Position numbers and translations under genes: made by a program. DNA of 59,745 bases from Alphaproteobacteria bacterium. GTDB taxonomy: Bacteria; Pseudomonadota; Alphaproteobacteria; Paracaedibacterales; VGCI01. Under the pieces are notes generated by a model. It was not told the DNA's origin. It did no database searches and was given only the letters and a program-made list of their open reading frames with translations. The first letter of the stretch is position 1, and every line of letters begins with the position of its first letter. The stretch lies in NCBI GenBank assembly GCA_019746225.1, contig JAIESE010000017.1:1-59745 (forward strand). The letters run 5' to 3'. Shown in pieces: positions 43,701-52,773 of the stretch.

Positions 43701-46161
43701 GGTGAATATATTTGAGAAGTTCTAGATAAGTAATCCTGGTTTTTAATTTTGCTACCATCATATTAAAGGTTTGAAGCAACTGACGAACTGTTTCTGGACG
43801 GCCCGAAATATTTAGTCCCAACGATGCAGCTTCACTATCATCAATTGCAAAGACGCGCACATCTTCATCAAGGACAGGAGCCTCGCTCACTTCATCGTGG
43901 TCATCTTCTGTTTCTGTTGCAAGATCATTCACCCGATTGGAAATATTATGAAATGTAAAATCTGTATTTTGCTTCAATTTATATTGCGATGATATTTCGT
44001 CAAATTCTATTTGATACTGTTCAAGTTGATCCATGAGGTGAGCAAGCATCAAGGGGAGAGCGTTCTTAACGAATTTCTCTTTGACATCTTCGGGGATGAT
44101 GTCATTTCCAAATGCCAAATAAAGAATGTTTCTGCCAATAAAAACATGTTCATCAACATGGTAAATTTCTTCCCCGATCATTCCATCTTCCCATTTAGAG
44201 GCCAAGCAGATCTTCCGTCCACCAGCATAAATATATTGAGCAAGCTGAAATGTAGGCTGGAGGAAGGGATCAAAACCAGTCCTTTTTAAAATGAATTTTC
44301 CACCCACCGGCTCAACAGATAAATTAATAGGATTTGCATGGGCTTGGGATAATATGCTGAAAAGGACTCGCATCCCGACAGAAATAGGATCAATCTCGCC
44401 AAAGGCTCTATTGCCAGTCGAAACGCTTATGAGCCATTCCATGAAACTTGAATTGGCGTTACTTCTTCTGACTCCAACAAATTCATGCCTTTTTTCTGTT
44501 GTCCAGCTCGCTGGATTCTCAATAAAATTTTTGATAGGGGCATTGAATCTGTTTTGTTCTACTGTTGGGGTATCGATCATTACCTCATCTAAGACACCAA
44601 ATTCTATGGGTTCTGAATCAAGACCAAACATTCGCTCAAACCAATAGCGAAAATATTTATTCCCGACTTTAAAGGGATAGGTGTCTTTTTTTGAGACCGT
44701 TAAATCACCGATCTTACAAACTTTCTCACCAACGATATTATCCTCACTGGCATTTTTAGTTCCAAAGCAAAAGGGTCCAAAGCATTCCCAGGAGAGAGCT
44801 GTTCTTGCAGTCGTTTGAGAAATTCTCTGTATGGGGCCCCCGAGCATGCGTAGACAAGCCTTTGGGGTGACGAAATTCCTTTGGAAAACTAAATCCCTAT
44901 CTTTCGTAGGTTTGGAAAAGGCTCCCCTAAAGTCTGCAAAACAAGTATCAATTGGTTTCAAGGGGTTGAGTACTAAAGCCCTCGTTAGGAAATAATGAGC
45001 TTGAAGTTTAAATCTTCGAACTTTTTCTTCCCAGTCAGGAATTTGAGAAAATATATTCACAAACCTTGCTAAAAAAGTGACGTTTCCTTCGGATCCATCC
45101 TTGAAAATCTTCAGACCTGGTTTGATCACTCTTTGGGGCGGCGCGGGCTCCTCCATAACTTGAGCTCTTCTGAATCTTGGGGATAGAGATTGGACGGCTC
45201 GTCTCGGGGACATCGGTGCGGCACGAGGGGAGCTTATGACTTCTTGGGGAGGTGGGGGAGGGGGTGGAATCTGTTCATCTTCATCGACAAATGCTATGGC
45301 ATTTTTTGGAAGTGAATTGAGAAACTTTGAAACGGGTGTCGATTTTTCCACAAAGTAGTCTTCTGGTATATCCTGATAGGTTTCGGGCAAATCGGGAAGG
45401 TCTAGGGAATGGCGCAAAATGCACCAGAGAAGGTCCCCGTTTTTGTCCGCAAAAGACTTGAGATCAACAAGCATCCAATCCAATTGGGAAAGTGTATCTG
45501 GTGCAGAAGTATCATGCTGTCTTAAGTTTTGTAGGAGATTGTTGAGAGACGTTTTAAAATACTTGGACTGAGTGTGAAAATATTTAACCCATTCATATAT
45601 TTCTAAAAGGTCTTCCTTACATAAAGTAGAGCTGCTTATTTTATCATAAACTCGAATTCTAAGGTTGTGCCATTCCTTTTGAAACCAAAGAGATTGATTT
45701 ACAGCTAAGAGAAGGGTTGATACATGGTCAGAAGTTGTCTGCCATTTTGTCAGTATTCTTTTTAAACTGTTGGTAACTCTTGTGAGAGGTATAAAATGAT
45801 CCGTGCAAGGCTTGGAAATCAATTTGATGGCTTCTGCTTCGGTAAAGCAATATTCTGGAGGTACAGCTACCTTCATGAATCGCTCTAAGTCTTGTACCAA
45901 TGGATCGGTTGGAGGTACCTCGAGAAGCAAACGATGGATATTTTCTGCGAGCTTCACAGGGAGGGGGGCAAATAGATCAGGTTTGGCTGATAGAGAAGAA
46001 CTTATAGCTTTTTGAAGGCTCTGAATTGCAGATTTTGCTTCTCTTATTCGGTCTTGATAAAGTTGATTTGTGGATTCATCCTCAAGCTCAACCACTTCCA
46101 TGGCAAAACACGGAGCAAGGAAAACAAGACAAAAGAGAGCGAAAACCTTCATTTTGTTCAT
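40747..46161 (-). CDS. Giant exported leucine-rich-repeat protein
   Basis: 1804 residues, family not recognised. The leader MNKMKVFALFCLVFLAPCFAM-E is a Sec signal peptide. A proline-rich region at about residues 290-350 includes a run of seven prolines (QIPPPPPPPQE) and several SPR motifs. A long central part (350-1430) has no domain I can name. Two leucine-rich-repeat blocks lie near the C-terminus: about 1440-1515 (DLSKNQICSLAPILPSLERL, LQTLALNENHLHNV) and about 1675-1790 (LRILDLTGNQITTL, LRLLNLANNRFRDL). Leucine-rich repeats bind proteins, and many exported ones act on host targets. The leader resembles that of the 1614-residue protein. The start could be M1 or M4. Nothing in the context fixes a function. 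Confidence 0.8.
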   Translation of the reverse strand: MNKMKVFALFCLVFLAPCFAMEVVELEDESTNQLYQDRIREAKSAIQSLQKAISSSLSAKPDLFAPLPVKLAENIHRLLLEVPPTDPLVQDLERFMKVAVPPEYCFTEAEAIKLISKPCTDHFIPLTRVTNSLKRILTKWQTTSDHVSTLLLAVNQSLWFQKEWHNLRIRVYDKISSSTLCKEDLLEIYEWVKYFHTQSKYFKTSLNNLLQNLRQHDTSAPDTLSQLDWMLVDLKSFADKNGDLLWCILRHSLDLPDLPETYQDIPEDYFVEKSTPVSKFLNSLPKNAIAFVDEDEQIPPPPPPPQEVISSPRAAPMSPRRAVQSLSPRFRRAQVMEEPAPPQRVIKPGLKIFKDGSEGNVTFLARFVNIFSQIPDWEEKVRRFKLQAHYFLTRALVLNPLKPIDTCFADFRGAFSKPTKDRDLVFQRNFVTPKACLRMLGGPIQRISQTTARTALSWECFGPFCFGTKNASEDNIVGEKVCKIGDLTVSKKDTYPFKVGNKYFRYWFERMFGLDSEPIEFGVLDEVMIDTPTVEQNRFNAPIKNFIENPASWTTEKRHEFVGVRRSNANSSFMEWLISVSTGNRAFGEIDPISVGMRVLFSILSQAHANPINLSVEPVGGKFILKRTGFDPFLQPTFQLAQYIYAGGRKICLASKWEDGMIGEEIYHVDEHVFIGRNILYLAFGNDIIPEDVKEKFVKNALPLMLAHLMDQLEQYQIEFDEISSQYKLKQNTDFTFHNISNRVNDLATETEDDHDEVSEAPVLDEDVRVFAIDDSEAASLGLNISGRPETVRQLLQTFNMMVAKLKTRITYLELLKYIHPHEGYCYEIFLKNGEKEVNNAMVIHFFEMIIPEILKQLRQWVTEADAYGERVRYKLDDLDKFNKYTKESLESLSKISCINLKTLVEEYPQNVKEFFVEKFDWACQRGAFRAKACQMAWDLIPLDGFDQNTAYEDIIRGHEDSSPMISWDKVPMLRLEAGANYACMESTHPLDFMREDLIEETDINTMTLEDAIKYIDLVLKHLPNPNHDRVHFSWKRILEEARKGFLALPPRVLTYFQERGFAAATERDTQTVAQLVRFRKYGDLAHVDADSVDPVGVACQLFRQQWIGSLEMGQQDVNLLNAIINLLLLPPVNPAESGEGNSLEMPVRSCGFAVNEETKGGIFKLKYRVGDHFLLVAINQAIGLLESQELLSFQARIHLLSHSIPLLHLHWLKCLKDAFPATEFHPWYVKVLLDKSFLLQDVLTKNLHLTFKDILEALWPELYYAATQKLKSKQATSQEFWGNQAEETIGLSPIENKDTDLDWIGSNGKNLATMLQEWEDIHFNSVCVPPHSLNDSANECLARFNPELHGTDVIIQVLALADQFDIQVNRINSALWQNPAILVNLVQANAPVACIRLATELRLRYLQKSIAMRIESGFFSISGLFVHDDKESLAVLNELINLFPRTAVLDLSKNQICSLAPILPSLERLSELQTLALNENHLHNVSRVNSLKSLRMLTFNNNFIPNVASVQDLRVLMGCPEGFKKPLENIQCEQTGDQAQLKIGFTAMDVEELVAAFLNLWKGKDNKGTESISKMIYILEILYERNCKAALMPEALKDLPPLQELQEFVKAFDPRDSLYKLLFALKWHLPPETNPHKLVLNGFTCEANCLERLEISGGPFQMAFLKTLPQFECLTDLYLINTRTPKLLEDLPVLPKLRILDLTGNQITTLVGLYQDRLPKFKGLLALVLANNLIETDVLSGQSLLSSMLNLRLLNLANNRFRDLPLIRSLPLVRFNITMNHIPADLLNGYQNTGDFFYTPQNQ

Positions 46162-46364
46162 TTCTTTTAGGGTAGAAAGTTCTTAATTGTCTATCAGTAT
46201 AGGGCGATTACCTAAAATGATAAATACATTTTTGAAAAATTTCATATTAAATCTGAGAGTTTCATTTGTTATTAGCTAGTGGATTGATTTCATTAATGTT
46301 TGTGTAAAAAAAGGACAATATAGATTTTAACTATTTGAATTATTGAAAGCTTAAGAAAGATAAG

Positions 46365-46441
46365 TGGCGCGTCCTGGAGGATTCGAACCTCCGACCTGCG
46401 GCTTAGAAGGCCGTTGCTCTATCCAGCTGAGCTAAGGACGC
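46365..46441 (-). tRNA. tRNA-Arg (anticodon TCT)
   Basis: A 77-nt cloverleaf on the minus strand. The acceptor stem is GCGTCCT with AGGACGC, the D arm is GCTC...GAGC, and the anticodon loop CTTCTAA carries TCT (reads AGA). The T arm is GGAGG-TTCGAAT-CCTCC, the discriminator base is G, and CCA is encoded. The first anticodon-stem pair is an A-C mismatch. It lies 26 bases downstream of frr on the same strand and may be processed from that transcript. Confidence 0.97.
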
Positions 46442-46467
46442 AATTTGTCGGGGTAACTCCCCCGAAA

Positions 46468-47025
46468 CTACACTTGCATAATATCTTTTTGCTTGGTGCT
46501 AAGCAAGTCGTCAATCTTTTTGATGTGCTTGTCCGTGACAGTTTGGACTTCTGTTGAAAGGCGATGAAGCTCATCTTCAGAAATATCCCCATCCTTTTCA
46601 AGCTTTTTCAAGGCCTCCATGCCGTCTCTTCGGACATTACGTACACTAATCTTGGCGTCTTCTGCATATTTGCCGGCGATTTTCACCATTTCTTGGCGAC
46701 GTTCCTCACTCATGGGGGGCAAAGGAATGCGAATAAGCTGTCCATCTGCTGCTGGATTTAAACCAAGGTCGGAGTCACGAATTGCTTTTTCAACCGCTTT
46801 GACCATGCCTTTATCCCACACTTGGACTGTGAGCATGCGTGCTTCGGGAACGTTAATGGTTCCGATTTGATTCAAGGGCATGAGAGATCCGTATACATCT
46901 ACCTTGATACTGTCGAGCAAATTGGTAGAAGCGCGCCCGGTTCTAAGTCCTGTAAACTCTCTTACAAGAACTTCGTATGCTCCATCCATGCGCTTTCCCA
47001 AGTCAATTAAAAGTGTTTCTGTCAT
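46468..47025 (-). CDS. frr: Ribosome recycling factor
   Basis: A 185-residue protein that, with EF-G, splits post-termination ribosomes. Features are [19 protein letters not shown] in domain I, then [16 protein letters not shown], the domain II hydrophobic sheet, and the long C-terminal helix ([18 protein letters not shown] ... [19 protein letters not shown]). The length equals that of E. coli RRF. An ATG at 47034 adds three residues, but AGGA at the right distance supports the ATG at 47025. It is the last gene of the rpsB-tsf-pyrH-frr operon. uppS and cdsA, which often follow in Alphaproteobacteria, are missing; a tRNA and an exported giant follow instead. Confidence 0.96.
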   Translation of the reverse strand: MTETLLIDLGKRMDGAYEVLVREFTGLRTGRASTNLLDSIKVDVYGSLMPLNQIGTINVPEARMLTVQVWDKGMVKAVEKAIRDSDLGLNPAADGQLIRIPLPPMSEERRQEMVKIAGKYAEDAKISVRNVRRDGMEALKKLEKDGDISEDELHRLSTEVQTVTDKHIKKIDDLLSTKQKDIMQV

Positions 47026-47046
47026 TGAATGCATCCTTTTTGGTTT

Positions 47047-47799
47047 TTATTTTTCTGAAATTAAGGTGTAGTTTCCTTTGCCACAAACAACTTTAGCAAA
47101 TCCACCCTTTTCAAAAATAGAGAAAATGGCAATTGGAATCAAGTTTTCCCGAGATAAGGCAACAGCTGTTGCATCCATGATGCCAAGGTTTCGGTTTAAA
47201 ATGTCATCATAGGAAAGTGTCGGGTGAAATTCTGCTTCGCTGTTCTTGTGGGGGTCAGAACTATAAACGCCATCCACCTTTGTTGCCTTCAAGAGCAAAT
47301 CACACCCCATTTCGGATGCGCGTAATGCAGCTGCCGTGTCTGTTGTAAAGAAGGGGTTGCCAGTGCCACCGGCAAAAATGACGACACGACCTTTTTCCAT
47401 GTGGCGCAAAGCCCGGCGACGAATATAGGTCTCGCCTATGGCCTCAATTGGGAAAGCACACATGACCCGACAGTGCATGTTGGATTGCTCAAGGGCATTT
47501 TGAAGGGCTAAAGCGTTTATGATGGTGGCCATCATTCCCATGTAGTCAGATGTTGCGCGATCGATACCATGCTCTTTGGCGCCTGTTACACCTCTGTAGA
47601 TATTTCCACCGCCAACGACGACGCAAACCTGCACTCCAAGTTGATGCACGTGGGCGATTTCTGAAGCCATCTTTTCGAGCATGCCTTGGTTGATGCCTTG
47701 CGAGGTTGACTCCTCACCAGCCAAGGCCTGGCCGGATATCTTTAACAATACCCGGTTATAAAGAGGCTTTTTGGAGGAAGAGGAGGGAGGTGTCACCAT
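47047..47799 (-). CDS. pyrH: Uridylate kinase
   Basis: A 250-residue UMP kinase of the amino-acid-kinase fold that makes UDP from UMP with ATP. Visible marks are NRVLLKISGQALAGEE at the N-terminus, VVVGGGNIYRG (phosphate-binding glycine loop), the RRALRHMEKGRVVIFAGGTG segment and TTDTAAALRASEMGCD. An internal KATKVDGVYSSDP follows. I place the start at ATG 47799; a GTG at 47814 would add five residues. Neither has a strong ribosome site, so it may depend on translation of tsf 44 bases upstream. Confidence 0.95.
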   Translation of the reverse strand: MVTPPSSSSKKPLYNRVLLKISGQALAGEESTSQGINQGMLEKMASEIAHVHQLGVQVCVVVGGGNIYRGVTGAKEHGIDRATSDYMGMMATIINALALQNALEQSNMHCRVMCAFPIEAIGETYIRRRALRHMEKGRVVIFAGGTGNPFFTTDTAAALRASEMGCDLLLKATKVDGVYSSDPHKNSEAEFHPTLSYDDILNRNLGIMDATAVALSRENLIPIAIFSIFEKGGFAKVVCGKGNYTLISEK

Positions 47800-47843
47800 C
47801 TCAATTGTTACCACTTAATTAATTATGAGTGCAGTTACTATCC

Positions 47844-48782
47844 TTATAAACCTGCCTGCGCCAATACTTCTGCTGCAAAGTCGGATTCAGCTTTCTCAAC
47901 GCCTTCTCCTAAAGCATAGCGTACATATCCTTTTAAGTGAACCGGTGCATTTAATTCTTTTGAAGCCGTTTCCAACATATCGCGAATCTTTGTTTTGCCA
48001 TCAATAATAAAGGTCTGTTCCATTAAGACAACTTCTTCATAGAATTTGCGCAAACGACCTTCAACCATTTTAGCAATGATATCATCGGGGCGACCAGAAG
48101 CACGTGCTTGGTCTGCCACAATCGTTTTTTCCCGGTCCAATGATGTTGGATCGAGGTTTTCGATGAGCAAAGCTTGCGGGTTGGCAGCTGCTATATGCAT
48201 GGCGATACGCTTGCCAAGGTCGGCTAATGTGCCTTTATCACCAGAAGATTCCAAAGCCACTAAAACACCTATTTTTCCAAGGCCAGGGGAAACCGCATTG
48301 TGGACATACGATGCAACATGCCCTTCGGAAACACTCAAACGCACAACGCGGCGCAAATGCATGTTTTCTCCAATAACGGCAATGAGGCGTGTGATTTCGT
48401 CCTCAACGGTTGGAGCTTCGCCTGGAAAAGGAGCCGCCTTTAAGGTATCAACTGTATAGTCTTGTTTTGCAGCAATAAGGGCCGTATTGCGAACCAAGTT
48501 TTGGAAGTTCTCATTACGGGCGACGAAGTCAGTTTCTGCATTGATTTCAACAACAGCACCTGCCGTTGCATTGCTGGCATCATCTATTGCAGCGGCAACA
48601 AGTCCTTCAGATGCTACGCGCCCAGCTTTTTTAGCGGCGGCCGCAAGCCCTTTTTTGCGAAGCCAATCGATGGCGGCTTCCATATCGCCCTCAACTTCTG
48701 TGAGCGCTTTTTTACAATCCATCATGCCGGCGCCTGTGCGTTCCCGTAAATCTTTTACGAGGTTTGCTGTAATTTCAGCCAT
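47844..48782 (-). CDS. tsf: Elongation factor Ts
   Basis: A 312-residue nucleotide-exchange factor that recharges EF-Tu. The N-terminal UBA-like domain has [18 protein letters not shown], followed by the family's [15 protein letters not shown] and the C-terminal dimerisation-like domain with [14 protein letters not shown]. The length is normal for Alphaproteobacteria. The ATG has AAGGAG. It lies between rpsB (49-base gap) and pyrH in the standard order. Confidence 0.97.
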   Translation of the reverse strand: MAEITANLVKDLRERTGAGMMDCKKALTEVEGDMEAAIDWLRKKGLAAAAKKAGRVASEGLVAAAIDDASNATAGAVVEINAETDFVARNENFQNLVRNTALIAAKQDYTVDTLKAAPFPGEAPTVEDEITRLIAVIGENMHLRRVVRLSVSEGHVASYVHNAVSPGLGKIGVLVALESSGDKGTLADLGKRIAMHIAAANPQALLIENLDPTSLDREKTIVADQARASGRPDDIIAKMVEGRLRKFYEEVVLMEQTFIIDGKTKIRDMLETASKELNAPVHLKGYVRYALGEGVEKAESDFAAEVLAQAGL

Positions 48783-48831
48783 TACTTAAATCTCCTTAAA
48801 AAAACGATATAAAGATATTTTCAACGACCCG

Positions 48832-49716
48832 TTATTCAGGTGTCGAATCTTCCTTAGGTTCAGCTGGACTTTCAGCTTTATCTTTCCCTTTTGCTGTTTT
48901 AATTTCGGGTGAGGCTTCAGCAGGAGCTTCAGCACCAAACTCTTCAGCCAGTGTTTCGATGGCTATTTCCGGTTCTAGAACTTCCGTAGGAACTTCTGCA
49001 GATTCACCAAGATCGATACCAGCGGAGGACATTTCAGCTTGCAGGCCAGCTAATACAGCGCCTGATATCAGCTCGCAGTATAGTCCTATGGCTCGTAAGG
49101 CATCATCATTGCCTGGGATTGGGAAAGTTACGCCTTCTGGATCCGAGTTGCTATCTAAGACAGCCACAACTGGAATGTTGAGACGGCGAGCCTCTTGAAT
49201 GGCGATTGCTTCTTTGTTTGTGTCAATAACAAACAAAATATCAGGCAATCCACCCATTTCACGAATACCACCGAGGGCCATGTCGAGCTTATTAAAGGAT
49301 CGTTCGAGGTCGAGACTTTCTTTTTTCGTTAAGCCAGATGCTTGGCTCAACCGTTCTTCCATTTCTTTCATTCGTTTGATGGATTGGTTTACAGTCTTCC
49401 AGTTTGTCATCGTGCCGCCTAACCAGCGGTGATTGATGTAGTATTGACCGCAACGTTTGGCGCTTTCTTTAATTCTTTCAGAAGCTTGTGTTTTTGTACC
49501 CACAAACAAAACGCGTCCTCCACTTGCAACTGTATTGCGAATGGCTTCCATTGCATGATGCAACATGGGAACGGTTTGTTGTAAATCTAGAATGTGAACA
49601 CCATTACGAATGCCAAAGATGTAAGGTGACATTTTGGGATTCCAACGGCGTGTGTGGTGACCATAATGAACGCCTGCTTCAAGCAATTGGCGCATGGTAA
49701 AAGATGGCGTAGCCAT
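48832..49716 (-). CDS. rpsB: 30S ribosomal protein S2
   Basis: A 294-residue small-subunit protein. The core matches the family: [34 protein letters not shown] and [13 protein letters not shown], followed by [19 protein letters not shown]. An acidic, Ala/Glu/Pro-rich tail of about 60 residues extends beyond the ribosomal core, as in several Alphaproteobacteria. The ATG has AAAGGAG. It opens the translation-factor operon and is preceded by a candidate promoter and a leader of about 140 bases. Confidence 0.97.
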   Translation of the reverse strand: MATPSFTMRQLLEAGVHYGHHTRRWNPKMSPYIFGIRNGVHILDLQQTVPMLHHAMEAIRNTVASGGRVLFVGTKTQASERIKESAKRCGQYYINHRWLGGTMTNWKTVNQSIKRMKEMEERLSQASGLTKKESLDLERSFNKLDMALGGIREMGGLPDILFVIDTNKEAIAIQEARRLNIPVVAVLDSNSDPEGVTFPIPGNDDALRAIGLYCELISGAVLAGLQAEMSSAGIDLGESAEVPTEVLEPEIAIETLAEEFGAEAPAEASPEIKTAKGKDKAESPAEPKEDSTPE

Positions 49717-49857
49717 GATATATTAACTCCTTTTTCCGGTTAAACCTCCACAGGGGGTGTGATTACTGATCATTTTCTCAAATAAAATATGAGAAACAAT
49801 AACACCGGACGGTTTTTGAAGGCTCTCCCCCCATAACCACCCCTGTGTGTGGACTTC
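49717..49857 (-). promoter_or_regulatory. Candidate rpsB leader RNA
   Basis: If transcription starts just after the candidate promoter at 49865-49893, rpsB has a leader of about 140 bases. It contains a 6-bp hairpin (TTTCTC/GAGAAA, minus-strand sense) and complementary-looking GC-rich boxes (CACAGGGGTGG and CACCCCCTGTGG). rpsB leaders in other bacteria mediate repression by S2; whether this one does is inference. Confidence 0.3.
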
Positions 49858-49864
49858 GATCAAA

Positions 49865-49893
49865 TCTTTAGCATGTCTGAAAGCGTTGTGCAA
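49865..49893 (-). promoter_or_regulatory. Candidate sigma-70 promoter of the rpsB operon
   Basis: Read on the minus strand, TTGCAC (49888-49893) and TAAAGA (49865-49870) are separated by exactly 17 bases. The -35 box is one or two bases from consensus; the -10 is weaker. It is the best match upstream of rpsB. Confidence 0.4.
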
Positions 49894-50038
49894 CCTTAAT
49901 TTACGAGGGGAATGGAGCACATCAGGTTGGGTATAAAAACTTTAATTCTACAAATTTGGATTTCAGATCTTGCTGAAATGGAAACGATGGATTATCCTTT
50001 TTTTAAATTAGCGTTATGATCTAGGCAGAAATAATACA

Positions 50039-50824
50039 ATGAAAAAACTCGTGGGGGCAATCATTCTTGCAGGGTTTGCTTTGGCAGGTTGTTCGACAAC
50101 GACAGTGACTGAGAAGGCACAAGATAAGCTCTGTACAGGCACTAAACGACCCTATCAGGTCAAAGGAACTTGGCATTATCCACAAGACCATTACAACTAT
50201 GAAGAAGAAGGCGTCGCTTCCTGGTATGGACCTAAATTCCATGGTCGCCCAAAGTCTTGTGGAGAAATTTTCAATATGCATGGGATTAGCGCCGCCCATA
50301 AGACATTACCGATTCCTTCCGTTGTACGGGTAACCAACGTTAAAAGCGGAAGTAGTGTTAAACTTCTCGTCGATGATCGTGGGCCATTTATTGGGGATCG
50401 TATTATAGATCTCTCAAAGGGGGCTGCTACATACCTTGGCATGTGCAATCAAGGCCTTGGCAAGGTTCGCGTCGAATGTATGCCAGAAGAAAGCAAGGCA
50501 TTTGCAAAATTTGTTTCCCAATATGGGCGTTATGGACGTGATCCCAGTGGTCGCTCCTGGGAAACAATCTTTCGAGAGAAATTTGATACCGATGGATGCG
50601 CCCCCATGCCAAGATCCATGGGGAACATTCATCATGGGAAAAAAACTCAGCGTGTGGGAAAGCAAGCCACTACCAAAAGGCCTTTTCCTGTTCGCAAGCC
50701 CAGTGTAAGATCAATTTCTGCGTCGGATCGATCTTTGCGAGAAATGCAAGATGAAATAGATGAACGGGAGATTGATCAACTGTTGCAGGAAACCCGAACT
50801 ACTTTAGGTCGTAAGCGGGTTTAG
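50039..50824 (+). CDS. rlpA: Septal ring lytic transglycosylase RlpA family lipoprotein
   Basis: A 261-residue lipoprotein. The leader MKKLVGAIILAGFALAGC ends in a lipobox, with Cys18 the lipidated residue. The double-psi beta-barrel domain covers about residues 57-145: GVASWYGPKFHGRPKSCGE with the catalytic-site glutamate, AAHKTLPIPS, and VDDRGPFIGDRIIDLSKGAA with the conserved Asp. RlpA cleaves peptidoglycan strands lacking stem peptides at the division site. The C-terminal 100 residues are basic and probably disordered; no SPOR domain is present, unlike E. coli RlpA. A D,D-carboxypeptidase gene follows 24 bases on, a standard alphaproteobacterial pairing. Confidence 0.92.
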   Translation: MKKLVGAIILAGFALAGCSTTTVTEKAQDKLCTGTKRPYQVKGTWHYPQDHYNYEEEGVASWYGPKFHGRPKSCGEIFNMHGISAAHKTLPIPSVVRVTNVKSGSSVKLLVDDRGPFIGDRIIDLSKGAATYLGMCNQGLGKVRVECMPEESKAFAKFVSQYGRYGRDPSGRSWETIFREKFDTDGCAPMPRSMGNIHHGKKTQRVGKQATTKRPFPVRKPSVRSISASDRSLREMQDEIDEREIDQLLQETRTTLGRKRV

Positions 50825-50848
50825 TGACTTAAACTTGATGGATGTAAT

Positions 50849-52078
50849 ATGAATTTCTTTTCTCTTATTGTTTTGGGTCTATCAATTTTGACATTGACCC
50901 CTGCGGTTGCTGTAAAATCAGGTGTCATTGGGCAGATTAAGAAGACAGCACCGAAGCAAGAATCAACAGTTGAACTTCCCTCTCAACCTCTTCGTACGTC
51001 ACCTTCTGGAAAAATTGAGACGCTGGCAAAGCAAGTCCTCTTGATTGATTTTACAACCGGTGTGATTCTCTATGAAAAGGATCCGGATGAACGAATGCAT
51101 CCTTCGTCCATGACTAAGATCATGACTGCCTATTTGGTATTCGAAAACTTGAAAAGTGGAAACATCCAGAAGAATACCACTTTTCCTGTGAGTGAGCGAG
51201 CCTGGCGAATGGGTGGGTCTAAGATGTTTGTGCCCTTGAATGCTATGGTGAAGGTTGAGGACTTGTTGAAGGGAATTATCATTCAATCTGGGAATGACGC
51301 GTGCACGGTTATAGCAGAAGGACTGGCAGGCTCAGAAGAGAACTTTGCGCGAGTGATGACTGAAAAAGCCCATGAGATGGGTGCTGTTCATACAAATTTT
51401 CGAAATGCTAGTGGCTGGCCAGACCCGGAGCATTTAACAACTGCTAGAGATCTCGCAATCATTGCCCATCGGATCATTACCGACTTTCCTGAATTCTATC
51501 ACATGTTTGGTATGAAGGAGTATGTCTACAACAACATTCGCCAATGGAACCGCAACCCTTTGCTTTTTAAAAATGTCAGCTGTGACGGCATTAAGACAGG
51601 TCATACAGATAGTGGAGGTTATGGGATTGTGGCCTCAATGGTTCAAGGAGATCGTCGCTTGATCTTGGTGGCGAACGGTATGCCGTCAGAACAGGCTCGC
51701 GCAAACGAGGTGCTTAAATTACTGACGTGGGGCATGCAGTCCTTTGAAAATTATACTCTATATAAACCCGGTGAAGAGGTTGATGAGATCCCTGTATGGT
51801 TGGGAGAAGAAAATTTTGTCGAGGCGACGGTTCCCGAAGAAATTGTCATTACTCTGCCACAATTCTCTAAAAGTGGCCTAAAGGTGGATATTCAGTATGA
51901 CGCACCGATTGCAGCGCCCATCAAAAAGGATGCGCCTATTGGGACAATGTTTATCACATTACCCTCACAAGAGCTTCCTCTTGAGGTTCCCCTCGTGGCA
52001 CTTAAGTCTATTGAAAAGGCAGGGTTTTTCAAGAAGATTAGGGATTCGTTCTTATACCTAATATGGGGAAAAGCTTAA
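50849..52078 (+). CDS. D-alanyl-D-alanine carboxypeptidase (penicillin-binding protein 5 type)
   Basis: A 409-residue exported class-A low-molecular-weight penicillin-binding protein that trims the terminal D-Ala from peptidoglycan peptides. A signal peptide (residues 1-21) precedes the transpeptidase domain with SMTK (catalytic Ser87, Lys90), the SGN motif (QSGNDA, about 147) and KTG (IKTGHT, about 249). A C-terminal beta-rich domain with a hydrophobic, basic end (FFKKIRDSFLYLIWGK) could anchor the protein to the membrane. Located between rlpA and tmk, as in other Alphaproteobacteria. Confidence 0.95.
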   Translation: MNFFSLIVLGLSILTLTPAVAVKSGVIGQIKKTAPKQESTVELPSQPLRTSPSGKIETLAKQVLLIDFTTGVILYEKDPDERMHPSSMTKIMTAYLVFENLKSGNIQKNTTFPVSERAWRMGGSKMFVPLNAMVKVEDLLKGIIIQSGNDACTVIAEGLAGSEENFARVMTEKAHEMGAVHTNFRNASGWPDPEHLTTARDLAIIAHRIITDFPEFYHMFGMKEYVYNNIRQWNRNPLLFKNVSCDGIKTGHTDSGGYGIVASMVQGDRRLILVANGMPSEQARANEVLKLLTWGMQSFENYTLYKPGEEVDEIPVWLGEENFVEATVPEEIVITLPQFSKSGLKVDIQYDAPIAAPIKKDAPIGTMFITLPSQELPLEVPLVALKSIEKAGFFKKIRDSFLYLIWGKA

Positions 52079-52141
52079 CGGATTTTCTGCTTTTAGGTTT
52101 TTTATTTTTTTCCGTTCTTAACCGAACATGGAGTGTGTCAT

Positions 52142-52768
52142 ATGACTGAAAAAGTTGGAAAGTTCATTACCTTTGAGGGGGGAGAAGGGACCGGAAAGTC
52201 TACCCAAACCGTATTGCTAGCTGATTATCTAAATGAACAGGGTCATCAAGTTGTGTTGACACGCGAACCAGGAGGAAGTGATGGAGCCGAATTGATTCGC
52301 GCCTTGTTGGTCTCAGGAGATATTGCGCGTTGGTCACCGATGACGGAAGTGTTGTTGCTCTATGCGGCACGCGCTGAACACTGGTCAAATGTTATTGAAC
52401 CTGCTTTAGCCGCGGGAGCGTGGGTTATTTGCGATCGATTTGCTGACTCTACCCTCGCCTATCAAGGATACGGACATGGGGTAGACCGTGTTTTTATCAG
52501 CAAGCTCTATGCGTCTGTGATCGGTTTTCGTCAACCAGACTGGACTTTTGTATTTGACTTGGATCCAGCGATCGGTGTTGAGCGAGCCTTGAAGCGCCAT
52601 ACCAGTGAGAATCGGTTCGAGCATATGGACATGACTTTTCATAACAGAGTGAGAGAGGGCTTTCTAAAAATTGCCCATCAACATCCGGAGCGCTGCCACA
52701 TCGTTGATGCTACCCAATCTGTTTATGCAATCCACAAGGAAATTGCGCTCCAAGTGAGTGGCGCTTAG
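52142..52768 (+). CDS. tmk: dTMP kinase
   Basis: A 208-residue enzyme that phosphorylates dTMP to dTDP. The P-loop GGEGTGKST is at residues 13-21, the DR(F/Y) substrate motif is VICDRFADSTLAYQG, and REPGGS precedes the lid. The ATG at 52142 has GGAG eight bases upstream; a GTG at 52133 would add three residues. holB, which usually follows tmk in this group, is absent; a convergent MFS gene ends five bases after the stop. Confidence 0.95.
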   Translation: MTEKVGKFITFEGGEGTGKSTQTVLLADYLNEQGHQVVLTREPGGSDGAELIRALLVSGDIARWSPMTEVLLLYAARAEHWSNVIEPALAAGAWVICDRFADSTLAYQGYGHGVDRVFISKLYASVIGFRQPDWTFVFDLDPAIGVERALKRHTSENRFEHMDMTFHNRVREGFLKIAHQHPERCHIVDATQSVYAIHKEIALQVSGA

Positions 52769-52773
52769 ATCTT

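Larger units (their letters stand above)
49717..50038. other. Divergent intergenic region rpsB / rlpA
   Basis: 322 bases between divergent genes. The rpsB side holds the candidate promoter and leader listed separately. The rlpA side is AT-rich with no box strong enough to name. No gene was found. Confidence 0.5.
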
